Shown: one piece after another, positions 50,986 through 63,955 of the stretch
Layout of the letters: every line of letters begins with the position of its first letter
How positions within the stretch are numbered: position 1 is the stretch's first letter
DNA from: Steromphala cineraria
Taxonomy: Eukaryota > Mollusca > Gastropoda > Trochida > Trochidae
DNA: 64,000 nt
NCBI GenBank assembly: GCA_916613615.1
Contig: OU744731.1
Coordinates: 53,884,289 to 53,948,288, forward strand
Direction: 5' to 3'
Made by a program: the position numbers and the translations under genes
The notes under the pieces: model-generated
Told to the model about the DNA's origin: nothing
Databases searched by the model: none
Seen by the model: the letters and a program-made list of their open reading frames with translations, nothing else

Positions 50986-51772
50986 ATATGTGATTGATTG
51001 AAATGTGTAACTTTACTCATTTTATTTTATATCGATTATGCGATTGATTGAAATGTGTTTCTTTACTCATATGATTTTATATAGATTATGCGATTGATTG
51101 AAATGTGTTACTTTACTAATTTGATTTTTATATCGATTATGCGATTGATTGAAATGTGTTTCTTTACTCATATGATTTTTATATCGATTATGCGATTGAT
51201 TGAAATGTGTTTCTTTACTCATATGATTTTATATCGATTATGCGATTGATTGAAATGTGTTACTTAACTCATATGATTTTATATCGATTATGCGATTGAT
51301 TGAAATATGTTACTTTACTCATTGGATTTTATATCGATTATGCGATTGATTGAAATGTGTTTCTTTACTCATATGATTTTATATCGATTATGCGATTGAT
51401 TGAAATGTGTTACTTTACTCATATGATTTTATATCGATTATGCGATTGATTGAAATTTGTTACTTTACTCATTGGATTTTATATCGATTATGCGATTGAT
51501 TGAAATGTGTTTCTTTACTCATATGATTTTATATCGATTATGCGATTGATTGAAATTTGTTACTTTACTCATATCTTTTTATATCATTTATGCGATTGAT
51601 TGAAATTTGTCACTTTACTCATTGGATTTTATATCGATTATGCGATTAATTGAAATGTGTTTCTTTACTCATTTGATTTTTATATCGATTATGCGATTGA
51701 TTGAAATTTGTTACTTTACTCATTTGATTTTTATATCGATTATGCGATTGATTGAAATTTGTTACTTTCGTT
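50986..51772. repeat. 50-bp AT-rich tandem repeat, about 15 units
   Basis: Unit TGCGATTGATTGAAATGTGT + TACTTTACTCATATGATTTT + ATATCGATTA (50-51 bp), repeated with few substitutions. Confidence 0.95.
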
Positions 51773-52199
51773 TTTTCGTTTTTTGATATATTGATATGAA
51801 ATTACAAGTTAATCCGAAAATTGAGTCAAATCAATGTGCATTGCGCATTAATAACGACAAACACCCATTACTTAATGTTTTAAAAAGTAGGGGCAGGTAT
51901 TGTGCAAGACGTCCCACAAGGGAGCATGTTACACCTGTGTGCTGGTGACTAAGAGGATATATACACATGTAAAGTCAACTGACAAGCTCGGTGGAAGATC
52001 ACAGGGATATTTCCAGATCCGTAACCTCCATATAGCACGAGCGGGCTGGAATAAACCTCCTGTATCTTTCCTGACCGTCGTTATGCACTGGATAAATCAT
52101 ACTGTCTCCGGAACAGACTCCAAACAGGGAGATACCGGGCGCATCAGGCACCAGCAGAATAGACTCTCCCTTTTAGGGGGATTGATTTATTAACCTGGT
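51773..52199 (+). other. unassigned 97-codon open frame
   Basis: The frame 51900-52193 is GC-richer than its surroundings but begins at a non-ATG codon. It shows no family resemblance I recognise and has no splice-consistent partner. It may be old repeat or chance. Confidence 0.25.
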
Positions 52200-52499
52200 T
52201 CAGCCTTAGACTTATTGCGTCACAGTTTGTCTGTGTTTGTAATGAAACGAAGAATAGAATACTTCGATTTAATGACATAAACGGTTTATCAAGTATATTT
52301 ATTTCAGTATATTATATTTTCATTGTAATCTGTAATCTAATTATGTCACAATCAACTATGCTGTCATCTACGTTTACATTGTAAATGATCTTTAGATAAA
52401 AATACTTTCATTTACAAATCATTACCCAAATCATACATCATATCAGGTTTGTTTCACCTTGTTATTACATTTCACCTGAGGTGAAACTTAGCATAAACT

Positions 52500-53045
52500 A
52501 TAAACTATAAACTATTAATTTAATATAGCGCTAATTTTGATAACCATCTTCAATAGCGCTGTACATGACAGTTGCTCAAGGCGCTTACCATGATTTTCCC
52601 CCTGGTCAATGGCATTCTTTCAGCTTCCGATCATTTTTCCATTTCAACTTCCTGGGGAGTATTCAACCGGCATCCATATGTGGCGCTCAGGTTAGGGACC
52701 ATTCTAAGCCTCACAGGGTACCCATTAACAGCTGGGTGAACTAAGACACATAGTCACAGCAGTTTGTCTAACACTGCTGAACGCTGATAACCGACAGCTC
52801 GGCGTATGCACGTGTTCATGTATCCACCATTCAGCCACTGACATGAATTCGTGGGATCTTTTAAGTGCGCAGTTTTTGTTGCACTACACACTAGGGCTCC
52901 AGGTAGACACTTATAGAGTTCTAACAGAGGTGAACTCTAGGTGTTTACACCTTGGCCTGGATGGGATTCGAACCCCGGACCTCAGCAACGTGAGACCGGC
53001 GCTCTTGCCGACTGAGCTATCCCGTACCCCAATCGACTGCAATAG
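52500..53045 (-). repeat. tRNA-derived SINE or composite repeat with tRNA-like head
   Basis: On the minus strand the head reads GGGATAGCTCAGTCGGCAAG (A box) and GGGGTTCGAATCCCATCC (B box). A long body ends in the AAGGCGC/AGCGCTAT-type sequence common in molluscan SINE families. The acceptor-stem pairing and CCA end were not intact, so it is not called a tRNA gene. Confidence 0.75.
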
Positions 53046-53369
53046 AAGCACTAGAAGACACATCGATGCCTCTCGGTAGGTAAAGATTATAAAATAAAGA
53101 ATCCTAAAACTTATTTAATCCTAAATTATCTTAGTTTATCTAAAACTTTGTTTAGTATGTTTACTCTTGACAATCTGATGACATCTCATTTATTCCATTG
53201 TTACATGACGTAATTCTATTGTTACATGACTCACAGAATGATGTCTTCTTGTTGAAAGTGAGTAATATTTTACTTAATTCAGGAAGTAATAAAAGTATGA
53301 AGTCGCGACACCATCCACAAATATGTAAATTAAGGCACATACAAATAAAGCAAACAAGTGTAACTCCAT

Positions 53370-53480
53370 GGATAAACAACTTCTCATTTAACAATAGCGA
53401 CGTTCCGGTTTAGATCGGGTTTATCCGTGGAATTACTCTTGTATTTCTTATACCATGAAATTCTAGAATGCCACTAAAAC
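53370..53480. repeat. dispersed repeat family F1, copy
   Basis: ATGGATAAACAACTTCTCAT, AATAGCGACGTTCCGGTTTA, GGAATTACTCTTGTATTTCT and TCTAGAATGCCACTAAAACA appear in order. Confidence 0.7.
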
Positions 53481-54079
53481 AGCATATACAAATTCGACCA
53501 GAATAAATAAGACAAGGAACCCATCCCTTCTTGAATCTGCCTCCTTTTTGATCAATATCAACGAAGAGATCTTCACTGTGGGCGGCATAAGTTAATTAAT
53601 CTGTGAGCGTTGGCATGCATAATCGGAGCGATATTCTGAATTATTCATCACTTATCAACGTTATTGCTTGTGTTAATATTATGCTCTGATTTCTTAAATC
53701 GTTAAATGTCATCTGCAATTCATTTGACCATTTATGGTAACAGATTGATTATAAATATGAGGTATGATATTAATTATTCTAGATTTAACAATTTAACAAA
53801 GAATTGAATGCACCACTGCGTCCGCTTGAATCCGGTTTCCACCAAAATACGTCGATAGAACGGTCCCTTTAAAAAGGTGTCCTATTTTAATAAGAAACCT
53901 ATCAGGAATATCGTGTATTGTTTTGGAGGTATCTTAAGCTTATAACGCATATGTGCTTAAACATTGCAAAGTCAGAGGATTACCTCCAAATGTAAGATGT
54001 AACATGTATAGTTGGAAGTAGTTTTGGTTTTATATTTCATTGAACACCTTCACCTCAAAGCTGATAGTCTATTGAGGAA
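53481..54079. other. intergenic, no gene seen
   Basis: AT-rich, featureless. Confidence 0.4.
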
Positions 54080-54145
54080 TCACCAATTCGAACCCTTTGA
54101 CTCGTAGGCAAGCACTCTAACCACTAACCCAACGGACCAGACCGA
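54080..54145 (-). repeat. tRNA-like sequence (pseudo-tRNA or SINE head)
   Basis: The minus strand has TTAGTGGTTAGAGTGCTTGC (A box) and GGTTCGAATT (B box), with a short anticodon-arm-like centre. The ends do not pair into a clear acceptor stem, so a functional tRNA is not claimed. Confidence 0.5.
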
Positions 54146-55370
54146 AGTGTAGGGTATGTAAAATAATGTAGGCATCAAGATTCAGCTTTCACTTATCTTG
54201 TGCGGTCCAATAGCATATGTTTATCTATTTACACTATTACTTACCTTTAAAGCCCGATTATCATACTTGCATGCGGTTCGTTGTAAAATTTAGCTATTGA
54301 GAAAAGAAATACACTCGGCAGAAAAATCTTGTTTGATATCATGTTTATATGTTGAAATCAACAATAAAATACTTAATTCGACGTCAAAAGTACAGTACCC
54401 TATGCAAAAGTGCCATAGCTTTTAACGAACCCGCTTTCGGTGACATCATCATTATGTGTGTAGGTTTTACAACGTGTCTCTATTATCGCAATTGCGACCG
54501 ATGGTTATTAACCTATTAACTATTTCCTGACGAAACGAAACGATTGTGAAATAAGAAAAGAAAATGTAGTTGTGTGCGACAAGGACAACTTTCAAGCGTA
54601 TGTTAAGAAACCGGAAGTCGTGAGATGGCCACACGTGATTCGCCATAATGTCCATATGCCGGGGCCTACGTTTCGGTCATTTTGGTAAACTGTCTCCTAT
54701 TTAATAGATATTTGTCCGATCCTCTCATTGTTGGTCGCAAAATATTGGTAAAAATACGTCGAATACAATACAAATTAATTTATAGATATTACAATTTGAT
54801 AATGGGTCTTATATTTCATCGTGGATATTCTTCGTGTAGATCAAAGCTATTGGACTGACATGTGAACACATACTGCAACTATGCGATAACATTTAGACCA
54901 GATTTTTCTCTGCTCAAACAACTGGTGGTGGTGTATCTAAGTCAACTTCATGGTTTTCTAGGAAAAGTGTTTTTGGGAAATGGCACAACGACTAAAGAAT
55001 GTAAGAGTTAAACCTACACAACTGTGCAAAAGAAAGTAGAAGACGTAGTAATATCATAATGAGTCATTATCGGACAATCGATTCCAGATATATCATGTCT
55101 TATTATGAAATAACTTTCGCTTAAACAAAGAAACATTAGAAATGTCAACCAACATATCAATCCTTTAAGCTTGAGGGTCAACTGTCGTATCAAATAGAAC
55201 TTGTAATGATACTTTAACTGTTATAAATCTACCGATGTACATTATGTATGTACACGATCTTCGTCGACAAATATAACATCTAGGTATCTATATCACTAGT
55301 TCGCATCATATATACTGTGAAATTTGTATTAATAGTCATTACATGAAATTATAACTCTCCTGTATACGGA
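54146..55370. other. intergenic, no gene seen
   Basis: AT-rich, featureless. Confidence 0.4.
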
Positions 55371-55424
55371 CCGGAGGCCTTGAATGCAATAAACTTTGTC
55401 TGTTTGTCTGTCTGTCTGTCTGTC
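55371..55424 (+). repeat. LINE 3' end with (TGTC)n tail
   Basis: GGAGGCCTTGAATGCAATAA then CTTTGTCTGTTTGTCTGTCT. Same kind of end as 985-1053. Confidence 0.5.
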
Positions 55425-55469
55425 ATGATGCATACAGTCATCCGTCTCTTCCGTCTTTACGTCAGCAAC

Positions 55470-55535
55470 TGCATAGCACCAGCTGCACATGCTGCACAGC
55501 ACCAGCTGCACACACTGCACAGCACAGTTAAAGGT
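55470..55535. repeat. short tandem repeat, about 22-bp units
   Basis: Two to three units of AGCACCAGCTGCACATGCTG-type sequence. Confidence 0.75.
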
Positions 55536-57600
55536 TTCCTGCAGAATATGCACAGATGGTCCCAGGACGCGGGAGAGAAAAAATATTTGATTGAGACATG
55601 TGACATGACTAGATTCGCGGAAGCTAAAATCTATTTTGTAATTTTGTAAATCTAGCTCATTCTGTTTCTTAGCTGAGTTAGTTAGGTGCAGATTTGTACA
55701 CAATTGTCAACAGAAACAATATGTTATGTGAAATTAATTTTAGTATTTGATTAAAATGGTTGAAGGTCTCTGCTTTGTGCAAACTTCCCTCCATTTTGTC
55801 ATTCACTGTCAGCAAATTTTGCAAGTCTTCAGAAAATAAAATCAAGATTGTCAATATCAGATAAAAATTTGCATGGTTAACCATCTTGCATCAATAAATG
55901 ATCGTGAAATGACACGTGCTTAAAGAATCATTTCAGATCCATCACATTTCTTAAGCCATCTGATAATGTGTAAAAGTATGTGGAGCAAGTAAACGCACTT
56001 GCAATGTACATGCTATAAGTCGAATCGTACAACGACGACCATTCCTAGTAGCATTTCAACTTTTAATAAACCATCTGGGACTTCAAATAAAATCTAAAAA
56101 ATTATTTATTTGATTTGTAAAATCTATATTAGTTGTTGTGACTCAAATGTTATGAATGTATCAAATTATCACTTGCGATAGCTTACATTGTGTGATACGT
56201 TTTCAGATTTATCATACACGGCTCTGTTAGATGTCAGAAGAATTCAATTATGGGTGATTAAATGTTATCTTGTCTGTGAATGACATCCTTGTTTCATAAC
56301 CGTCAATAATGTATGGTAAATCAACAAATGAGCCTAGAACCTTTTGCTTTAATACCATTATTGCAAATTAATCTGTACAAATTTGGTGATTTTACACACA
56401 AATTGACAGGTTTCAATAAAGCTTTAAATTTGTACAAAATATAGCCGGGCGTCAAAACATAGTGAATAAAAATATATCGAACGAGTTTGTATATATCGCT
56501 TTCTTGATCTGACAGTGTATATAAATTGACAAATAAGTTATTGATGTATAAGGATATTTCGTGAGAACTGTGTCTTGTGGTTTCAATTCAGATCGACTTT
56601 TACAAATGACCACAACATTATCTCAGTCAATTCCCTACAGCAATAATTATGCCAACTTGTAGAAGTGACCAAGGATCAAAATTCTTGTTTCTTGTCTTCG
56701 TAGCATTCTCGTAAGCCTCAGTCAAGCTGAATCTTTGTTCTTTTAGACTGAATTAATGAAAATGTAGTGAAACGTTATCATGAAATCGAAGTTGAGCTAA
56801 CTCGAATTTTGTAAATATGAGTCTGTCTGCGTAAATGTAATGTCGCGAAAAATATTTTGATAAATACAGTTTTATTTTGAGAATAAAATATGGTCAATTG
56901 CAAACTTGCAGATGCAAGTATAAAGGGTCGTCGGAACCAAATTTAATTTACATCTAATGGTAAAATCATTTACTGTTTAATAAGTGATTTATTTATTCTT
57001 TTGGAATATACGCATTTTACCATATCATGCTTTAGCAATCTAAATAGGTATTTCTTGTGTTGTATTCTATATTGTTTCTGAAATTTTGTTTTTTAACAGT
57101 ATAGTCTTTTATAAAACTCAATAGGTTGTTTTGTATACATTTAAAATGTATATATGTAATTTTTATTTTACACGTCAGGTGAGACTTGAATTGTATTTTA
57201 GACACACGCGTAGATGAACATCTTCGTAACTCTGGGTCAAAACTGTTAATTCTTATTGATAAATCGCTAATCAACAACTAAGTGAGAAAAACGGTAGCTG
57301 TTTCAGTATGCTAATGCTCCTAGAAAAGGATGTTAGAGCTTGTTTTCTTTTGTGTGCAGTTTCAAACGTCTTACATATAAAGAAGGACAGTCCGTATTTA
57401 AAGGCGTATTATTTTTTTGAACAGAAATAACAGATATGTTAATATTTTGTAATTGTTACTTTTTCAAATGAATATCACACAAGAAACATCCAGACGTTCC
57501 TACTTCATGAACACTATTCATCTTGCCTATCAAATCCAATATATTATTTCTGATAAGATTTCCAGAATATGTGTTGATAATTGACGCCAACCAGAAGCAT
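55536..57600. other. intergenic, no gene seen
   Basis: AT-rich, stops in all frames, no repeat recognised. Confidence 0.45.
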
Positions 57601-58335
57601 AAAAATTCAGACGATTATCTTAAGCCATAACACACTATCTCAGGATAGGATAAAGAAACGCTTTTTGTTAGGTTTGACATAGATGGCTTCTGAGTTCCTT
57701 CAAAAGTAAATGTTATTACACGGCTTAGGGAAGTGAACTGTTTGGTGTATATGTGAAGAGACAAAGAATGCCTGGTCCTTACCAATGGATTGATATCTCG
57801 CCAAAGTACAGTTCTCCTCAAGCAGGTATATCAAGTCATAAAATTGGGATCTACCCTCTGTTTCAACAAGAGCACTATACATAAGGACACAATATGCACC
57901 ACAAACCTATTCCAGCCAATGAAAATAGTTCATGCAGAGAAAACTTGCTTTCCTCACTGAGGCATGTGCCATAATTCAATACCCGAATTACGTAACTGTG
58001 CTGTTTGAGTTGCATTCTAGAAGTTGATGGTTTAAGGATCGTCTGGGCTGCTCGATGAGAGGAGAAGGCGTCAGGTTCTAGGTTGAGCTGAAGTCTCAAG
58101 GTGGCTGGTGATGTTGTTGAGGCTGATTGCTTTAGTTTGTCGGTGATGCGTTCTTTAACTAGAAGTTTGGAGGCGGTCTGGGGGATGGACTTAGCTGTTG
58201 ATGAGTCGACAAGCTTGTGATGATATGCTCGAAAACGATATAAGGATCCTTACCGATACGTCGCTTCTGTCAAATAAAAAGGTGTTCATCCATAGAATTA
58301 TTCTTGTCTTCCTTACGTAACTGCGTTACATCGAC
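57601..58335 (-). repeat. long copy of dispersed repeat F1 (about 0.7 kb)
   Basis: Contains the segment shared with 28205-28250 (57820-57870), TTGCATTCTAGAAGTTGATG, and GGATCCTTACCGATACGTCG, CTGTCAAATAAA, GTTCATCCATAGAATTATTC. Minus frames read VETEGRSQFYDLIYLLEENC and similar. They may be eroded coding sequence of a retroelement, but I do not recognise the protein. Confidence 0.55.
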
Positions 58336-60524
58336 TCAAGTACAAAGGGCATACTCGAATACCTGACGCAAACATAATGATGTTAAACATATATACCTTC
58401 AGAGACGATTAATGTTGAAATGACTACGCTAATTGTAAGTAACTTTGATTGCAACCTTTCTAGCCCAAGAATTGTTCATACCACAACACTGTTGATTCGC
58501 TGACATATTCTTTCAATCCAGGAAATGCAACGTTTCTCCATCAACAAACTTTACCTACAAGCATGGGGTAAACGGTCCATTTTGAATTGGGATGATTACA
58601 GCCTAATCCGTCGAATTTTCAAAACTGAACTGTACCTATCCGTCGAATAACGCTTGAGTGATTTTGTACCGATCGGTCGAATCTAAGTTTATTCATGAAG
58701 GGGTGTACGGGTTGTTTACAAGCATTACGATTGATCTTTTGTAATAAAGTAAGTTGCTTCCATGATAAGGTCTTATTTCTTAGAACGGACATATTACCGA
58801 GTTAAGGGTTCATACTGTAAAACTCCATTCTGTTAACGTAAATTTAGTACTTTGGTGAAGGATATCCGTTGAATGTTTAATTGATCCTTTGTGCCCCTTA
58901 TTCATATACATGTATGACATATGTATCACTTCCAAATCAGTTTACCTATCCTTTGGTATTACTTCCATATTTTTACCACTTTCGAATTTCCATTAACATT
59001 AATGGTGTCCATGACCTCTTAAAATATTATGCCCATATGATTTGGATGAACTTGAGGCATGGGTCCCACGTTTTATATCGAAAATGTATTTACTCTATCA
59101 ATCAACTTTTATTTTTTTGTGCACAGTGGAGGCCATAAGCCCAGTCTAGATATCAGATTCATAGAGCGATATATGTATATAATCACAAGATAATAAGTAA
59201 GTTAACTTACATAGAAAACAATACTATTGACAAGTGACGTGTACCATTCTTGTTCATAATTTAAAACATTATTAAAAATTTGCTGTTGGTTCATTATATA
59301 GCCAAATCCAAAAACGTAGAAAATATTTTATACATTTTTTTATATACATTGTATTTACTTATTATATACAACATCGCATCATTCTAACACGTTCAAACAT
59401 CCCTTTTGTCTTATTTTGGAACGTTCCAACGTTATGTAAGCCAATCAACAACTATAATTACAGTACCGATCCGTTGAATGGATTTTTCTATTCTAAAACT
59501 AGAAATTCGACGAATAGGTATGCGACCACGACCTGTCTAAAATTTCAATCTGAAATGTTTGTTCACTTGCCCTTATATCAGTTTGTTCAGCTGATGATCT
59601 CTCATTTATTTCTGATTCAAGAGTATTTTCTGTGTTTCTTTCAAAAGCAAATTCTGAAACAAGGAATCAGCGAAGGCGTTTCGAATATTTGTTTTCTAAA
59701 TCAAGTTATAGAAGTCAATAGAAAAAGTGTCAAAGTACAAAACCGTATCACTATTGAATGTCACGGTTCCTAATTGGATGTAATTTTTGCGAACGTTTCT
59801 TCATTTTATAATAGGGGAGAAAGCTTGATGTTATCATTTAATTAATAACTGAAAATCGTATTTATTGCTTTGCAAAATTAGAATGTTAACGATTGTCCCT
59901 ACAGTGAAAACCGTTCCACAAACGTAACCATATCCCACAAAATGGCAATGGCGTTTTCGCCCTTGTTTAATTTTATCTCGACAAAGAATAAAACAGATAC
60001 AATTTGCATGTATGAAATGTAAATACATGTTTGTTTACCCGAAGATAATTTGCTGTGCTTTTTCTTTAGTGCGCAGCTGCTAAGCAAACTATTATTGATT
60101 TCTTTTAAAGTGCAATTATCAATTTGTATTGTACGTTTAGGTTTTACAACTTTAGTACGATAATAGATACGAACCCGAAGCTCAAAGAACAAATAGGCAA
60201 TGATTAATGCAACGTAATTGCAATAGTTCAAATTCAATTTTTCCAATTTTATGGTTATTAACAGAAACGCCAAATAACCGTAAATGTACTGGCTATATAT
60301 GTACTGTATATGTTACCAAAATATTTGTGAAATGTTGATCAAGTAACATTCATTGTAGGAGTAAGCATATCTCTACTTATGTAACGTCAACATTATTTCT
60401 AGCATCCAATACATTTGTCCCTTGTACATCTGACCTTTACAGATTGAAATAAATATAAATAACATAATAATCATCAACCCTGTTAAAATATGAATTTTCC
60501 TCCAGCACTCAAAAACTTTTATTA
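58336..60524. other. intergenic, no gene seen
   Basis: AT-rich, featureless apart from chance frames up to 124 codons. Confidence 0.45.
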
Positions 60525-60945
60525 AGCAGCTTTGGGGAAAAATTGTTCTGGTACAATTGGGTAGACCAATGGATAAGTTAGTCGATGAGTATCGGCAGAA
60601 GGCTTTCAACTGACAGGCAAGTGCGCCGTAGACATCTTCCAACGCAAAGCCTAAACCGCCTGTTTCCGAACTGTCAGTTTTACGCCTTGCTGATGACAAT
60701 TGAGTTGTCAGCGCCCTTACAGGTGATTGTTAGCTAGTCAGAGATTGTCAGGCTAGAGAGCAAGCACAGAAAACTCAAGGTTCGGCAGGAAGGCTGACTG
60801 ACGTTTCGGAAACTTGGCTTTGAAGGCTTTGCGTAGGAAAATGTCTGGGGCGCAATTGCTTGACAGATTACGCCGATACTGATCGACTGACTTATTCATA
60901 GTTCTACCCGATTGTGCCAGAACATTTCTCGTTCTCAAAGCTGCT
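60525..60945. mobile_element. 421-bp foldback element with about 150-bp imperfect arms
   Basis: The outer ends AGCAGCTTTG...GTTCTGG and CCAGAAC...CAAAGCTGCT are inverted. The arms continue through GTCGATGAGTATCGGC / GCCGATACTGATCGAC. The inner part (CATCTTCCAACGCAAAGCCT ... AGGCTTTGCGTAGGAAAATG) is homologous to the TIR of the 3504-3696 MITE. The arms differ at many sites, so it is an old insertion. Confidence 0.85.
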
Positions 60946-62026
60946 CAAGACTGTGCCCTAGACTATTGAAGAAAAATGTGAAACAGTGAGATCCCAGGTT
61001 TGTTTCAGCCAAACGGAATTCCCCTTACCTGTAGCCAGTATGTAGATTTGACCTTACCCTAATAAATACACATGTGTTTCTTAAGTTTGTTCACTTGCTT
61101 GCACAGTGTATCTTATTGCAAATATCATGTAATTTGCGTTTCGCTTTGACATCAATTACATAACTTAAGCAGATCTGACAAAGGACCAATCGTTGTCCAC
61201 GTAAAAATATTCATCCCTGGCTAATGTCTGGATCGTCTAGTCTCTGGTGCCATGGTTCCAAATGTGCATGGAGAAAATGTGTTAAAAGTGGTTAATCACT
61301 TCTGAAGGCTTTTATATTGAAAAATGAAAAATAGTGTTTTCGAAATTTCGACCCCGAGTCACTTCAATGACCTGGGTAACGAATGAGAATGAAATGCAAA
61401 TATATTATAAAATGAATCTTAAATTATAAAGTGAAATTTTAACATAATCCATATACTTTCCGCAATGCAACGATTCCCCATCCTGTTTACGAAGTTTAAA
61501 GGTACGTTTCATATAAAAATGTTTCAAAAAATGCGAGCAGCTCTATTATAGAATCGTTGTTGAAATCATTGCATTGATCAAAGCATATTTGCCGTAAATT
61601 GAAATCACATGTTGATCTTTCTTGATCATGAATGATATACAGTAATCAATTTCTTGAGGACAATAAGCAATATTGTATTACAAAGTGTTGATGTTTTATT
61701 TGACATGTATATTACAGAAGCTCCACGACTCCATGTGCAGCCTCTTCTGTTCTGTTCTGTTCTGTTCTGTTCCTTGTTCCTGCGGCTTTACTACATTAAC
61801 GTCTCGTACACGGCGCATGCGCATCGGCTCTTGGGAGGGTCTGGTTGAATCTCAATACAGCAAATATGTGGGTCCATTCCTGCAGTAGAAGAAACACGTT
61901 AACAACTTCGATGATAATCATTTAGGCGTTGTAGTTCAAGAATACGATAATGCACTAGTAGTGACATGAATCTTAGAATCGCAATCAGTGATCCTGCAAG
62001 TTAGGGAAAAGCATGTAACTAGCTTT
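60946..62026. other. intergenic, no gene seen
   Basis: Includes a (TTCTG)n run at about 61745-61771 followed by a GC-richer 90-bp stretch. No exon could be supported. Confidence 0.4.
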
Positions 62027-62123
62027 AGGTCAATGATAACATCGTTCGTCCTTATCCTTTTAAATAACTTCAAATTAGGTCAATGATAACATCGTTCGTC
62101 CTTATCCTTTTAAATAACTTCAA
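62027..62123. repeat. 50-bp tandem duplication
   Basis: AGGTCAATGATAACATCGTT and the following 27 bases occur twice with a 50-bp period. Confidence 0.93.
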
Positions 62124-62395
62124 GCTAGCGGAGTGTGTTACATAAATCATAATGAACATGAACATGAACATGAAACAGCAGTTGGCTTTTAACCAACAAA
62201 TGTATAGTATACCTTTTTGATCATAGGATAAGCTACTAATTACTTATTCAACTGGTTGGAAACATCAATTTATGTACAAAATGTGAACCATCAGTACGTC
62301 TTTAAAGTTTCTGTTAACTATTTTCAAATTCTATTTCATATTCACCCTTATATCAGATCAACATATAATGCATATAAAACAGGCATTAATTCACT

Positions 62396-62743
62396 TAAAG
62401 GGGCAGTAGCACATTTTTTGAAACTTTTATATTTTAAATTTTCCTCTGATAATTGTATGTTAATGCTAAATGTATCATTTTGAAAGTGTCACAAAAATAA
62501 TTACACAAACCAATCATCCATAGGCAGAGACCACAATATAAAGATTCTTTCTCATTTTTGAGTGAACACCTTTTTTCATTTTGTGTAAGAAAAAGGAATC
62601 GCATGGCTGAACATAACATTATATATTTGATTTATAACTGCTTCATTTAGTTTAAATACATTGTCTTTCAATTGGAAGCGTTTATTTTCATTCTACTGAC
62701 ATCACCATATTTCCTCCTAAAAACGGGCTACTGCCCCTTTAAA
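62396..62743. mobile_element. TTAA MITE family P, full-length copy (about 348 bp)
   Basis: Starts TTAAAGGGGCAGTAGCAC and ends GGGCTACTGCCCCTTTAA, with TTAA on both sides. It is the only copy in the window with both terminal repeats, and it defines the family found at 32320, 33377, 43921 and 63956. Confidence 0.9.
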
Positions 62744-63955
62744 ACATGTTTCTTTCGTTGTTGTGTTTATAAGAAGGCAATGAGAAATCTACTCACACAC
62801 AGCACGGCGGCAGATAGAGCGAGTTCAGTGCTCTTACATATCTCCGTCTTCTTCCTCTCGACTCATGCAACGGGCCAGTGAATCGGCCTGTTTCTGGAAA
62901 ATATTCAGAAACAACAAAAACTTTAATCTTATATATAGATGTACATTTTGTTTAAAGAATCGGTTATCTCATTGATTGTTATTTTAGAAAATACAACAAA
63001 AGCAAACATGCACACCCTTTCTTTATTCGAAGATATAACATAAAGTCCGTTACAAAGGTTTAAATTTGTTGTCTTTGAAACATATTGTTAGGTTTCCATT
63101 TGCGTTTTTGAAAACATAAGGGAGCCGTTTTTAATTTACAGTTTATATGTATACAAAACAACATTCATTGGCAAACGGAAGGTACCATAGACGTTTTACA
63201 TGGGTGTATATTATTCACAGAATTGGTAAACAAGTGGTTATGTTCAAGTACCTTTAACGTTTGACATGTATATTAAGCAAACGATAGTTTGACAAACGAT
63301 ATGTACAAAAATTGATTGAATTGCGAAAGTGACCATGCATCTCAGGGAACGTCACGTTTTTTCATTTGCTGAATGTTTCGAGCTACGATTACATCTCTTA
63401 TTGTCTTGTACACGCCGATTCTGTCATATCATGACAAACAGATATTTATCAAAGGAGGATATATCAATATTTATCAATATATTAAATAGCAAGTGTTGAT
63501 TTCTTTTCACAGCCATTAATTATAATCCATAGGTAAAGATTTAGGTTTATCCTGCACTGAATTGTGTTTGGTCGTGTTTCTACAACATTGTATTCTCTTT
63601 CTCTCATAACTATAATAAGAGTGGCTCATTACATGTTTTATCTATGTGTGTTTTATGTATATATATATAATTTTATCATGTAATGTGGTGAGACGTCTGT
63701 CTGTCTGTCTTATTTACAGCCGGCTATGTTGTTATCATAATTGAATACGTGTATGTCACAAGTAAACTGTCTTTGTCAAATCAATGTGAACTATTTGCTT
63801 ATTTTGTATTATCTGTTCATCACATTATAAACTTATTGATCAAAATGGAAGGTTGATAAGGGGTTACAAAATATCAGAATCAGAAGGATATACGCGATAC
63901 TCTAAACGTATTTCAAACAGTTTGGAGCTGGATCGCTAGGGACTAGAATTTAAGG
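62744..63955. other. intergenic, no gene seen
   Basis: AT-rich. A short CTGT tetranucleotide run lies at 63696-63710. Confidence 0.4.

Noticed and set aside
52970..53035. Functional tRNA gene on the minus strand
   Set aside because: A and B boxes are clear, but acceptor pairing is incomplete and the sequence continues into a SINE body.
61654..61888. Small secreted protein from overlapping frames at 61654 and 61673
   Set aside because: Built on a TTCTG microsatellite; both frames lack supporting splice or domain evidence.
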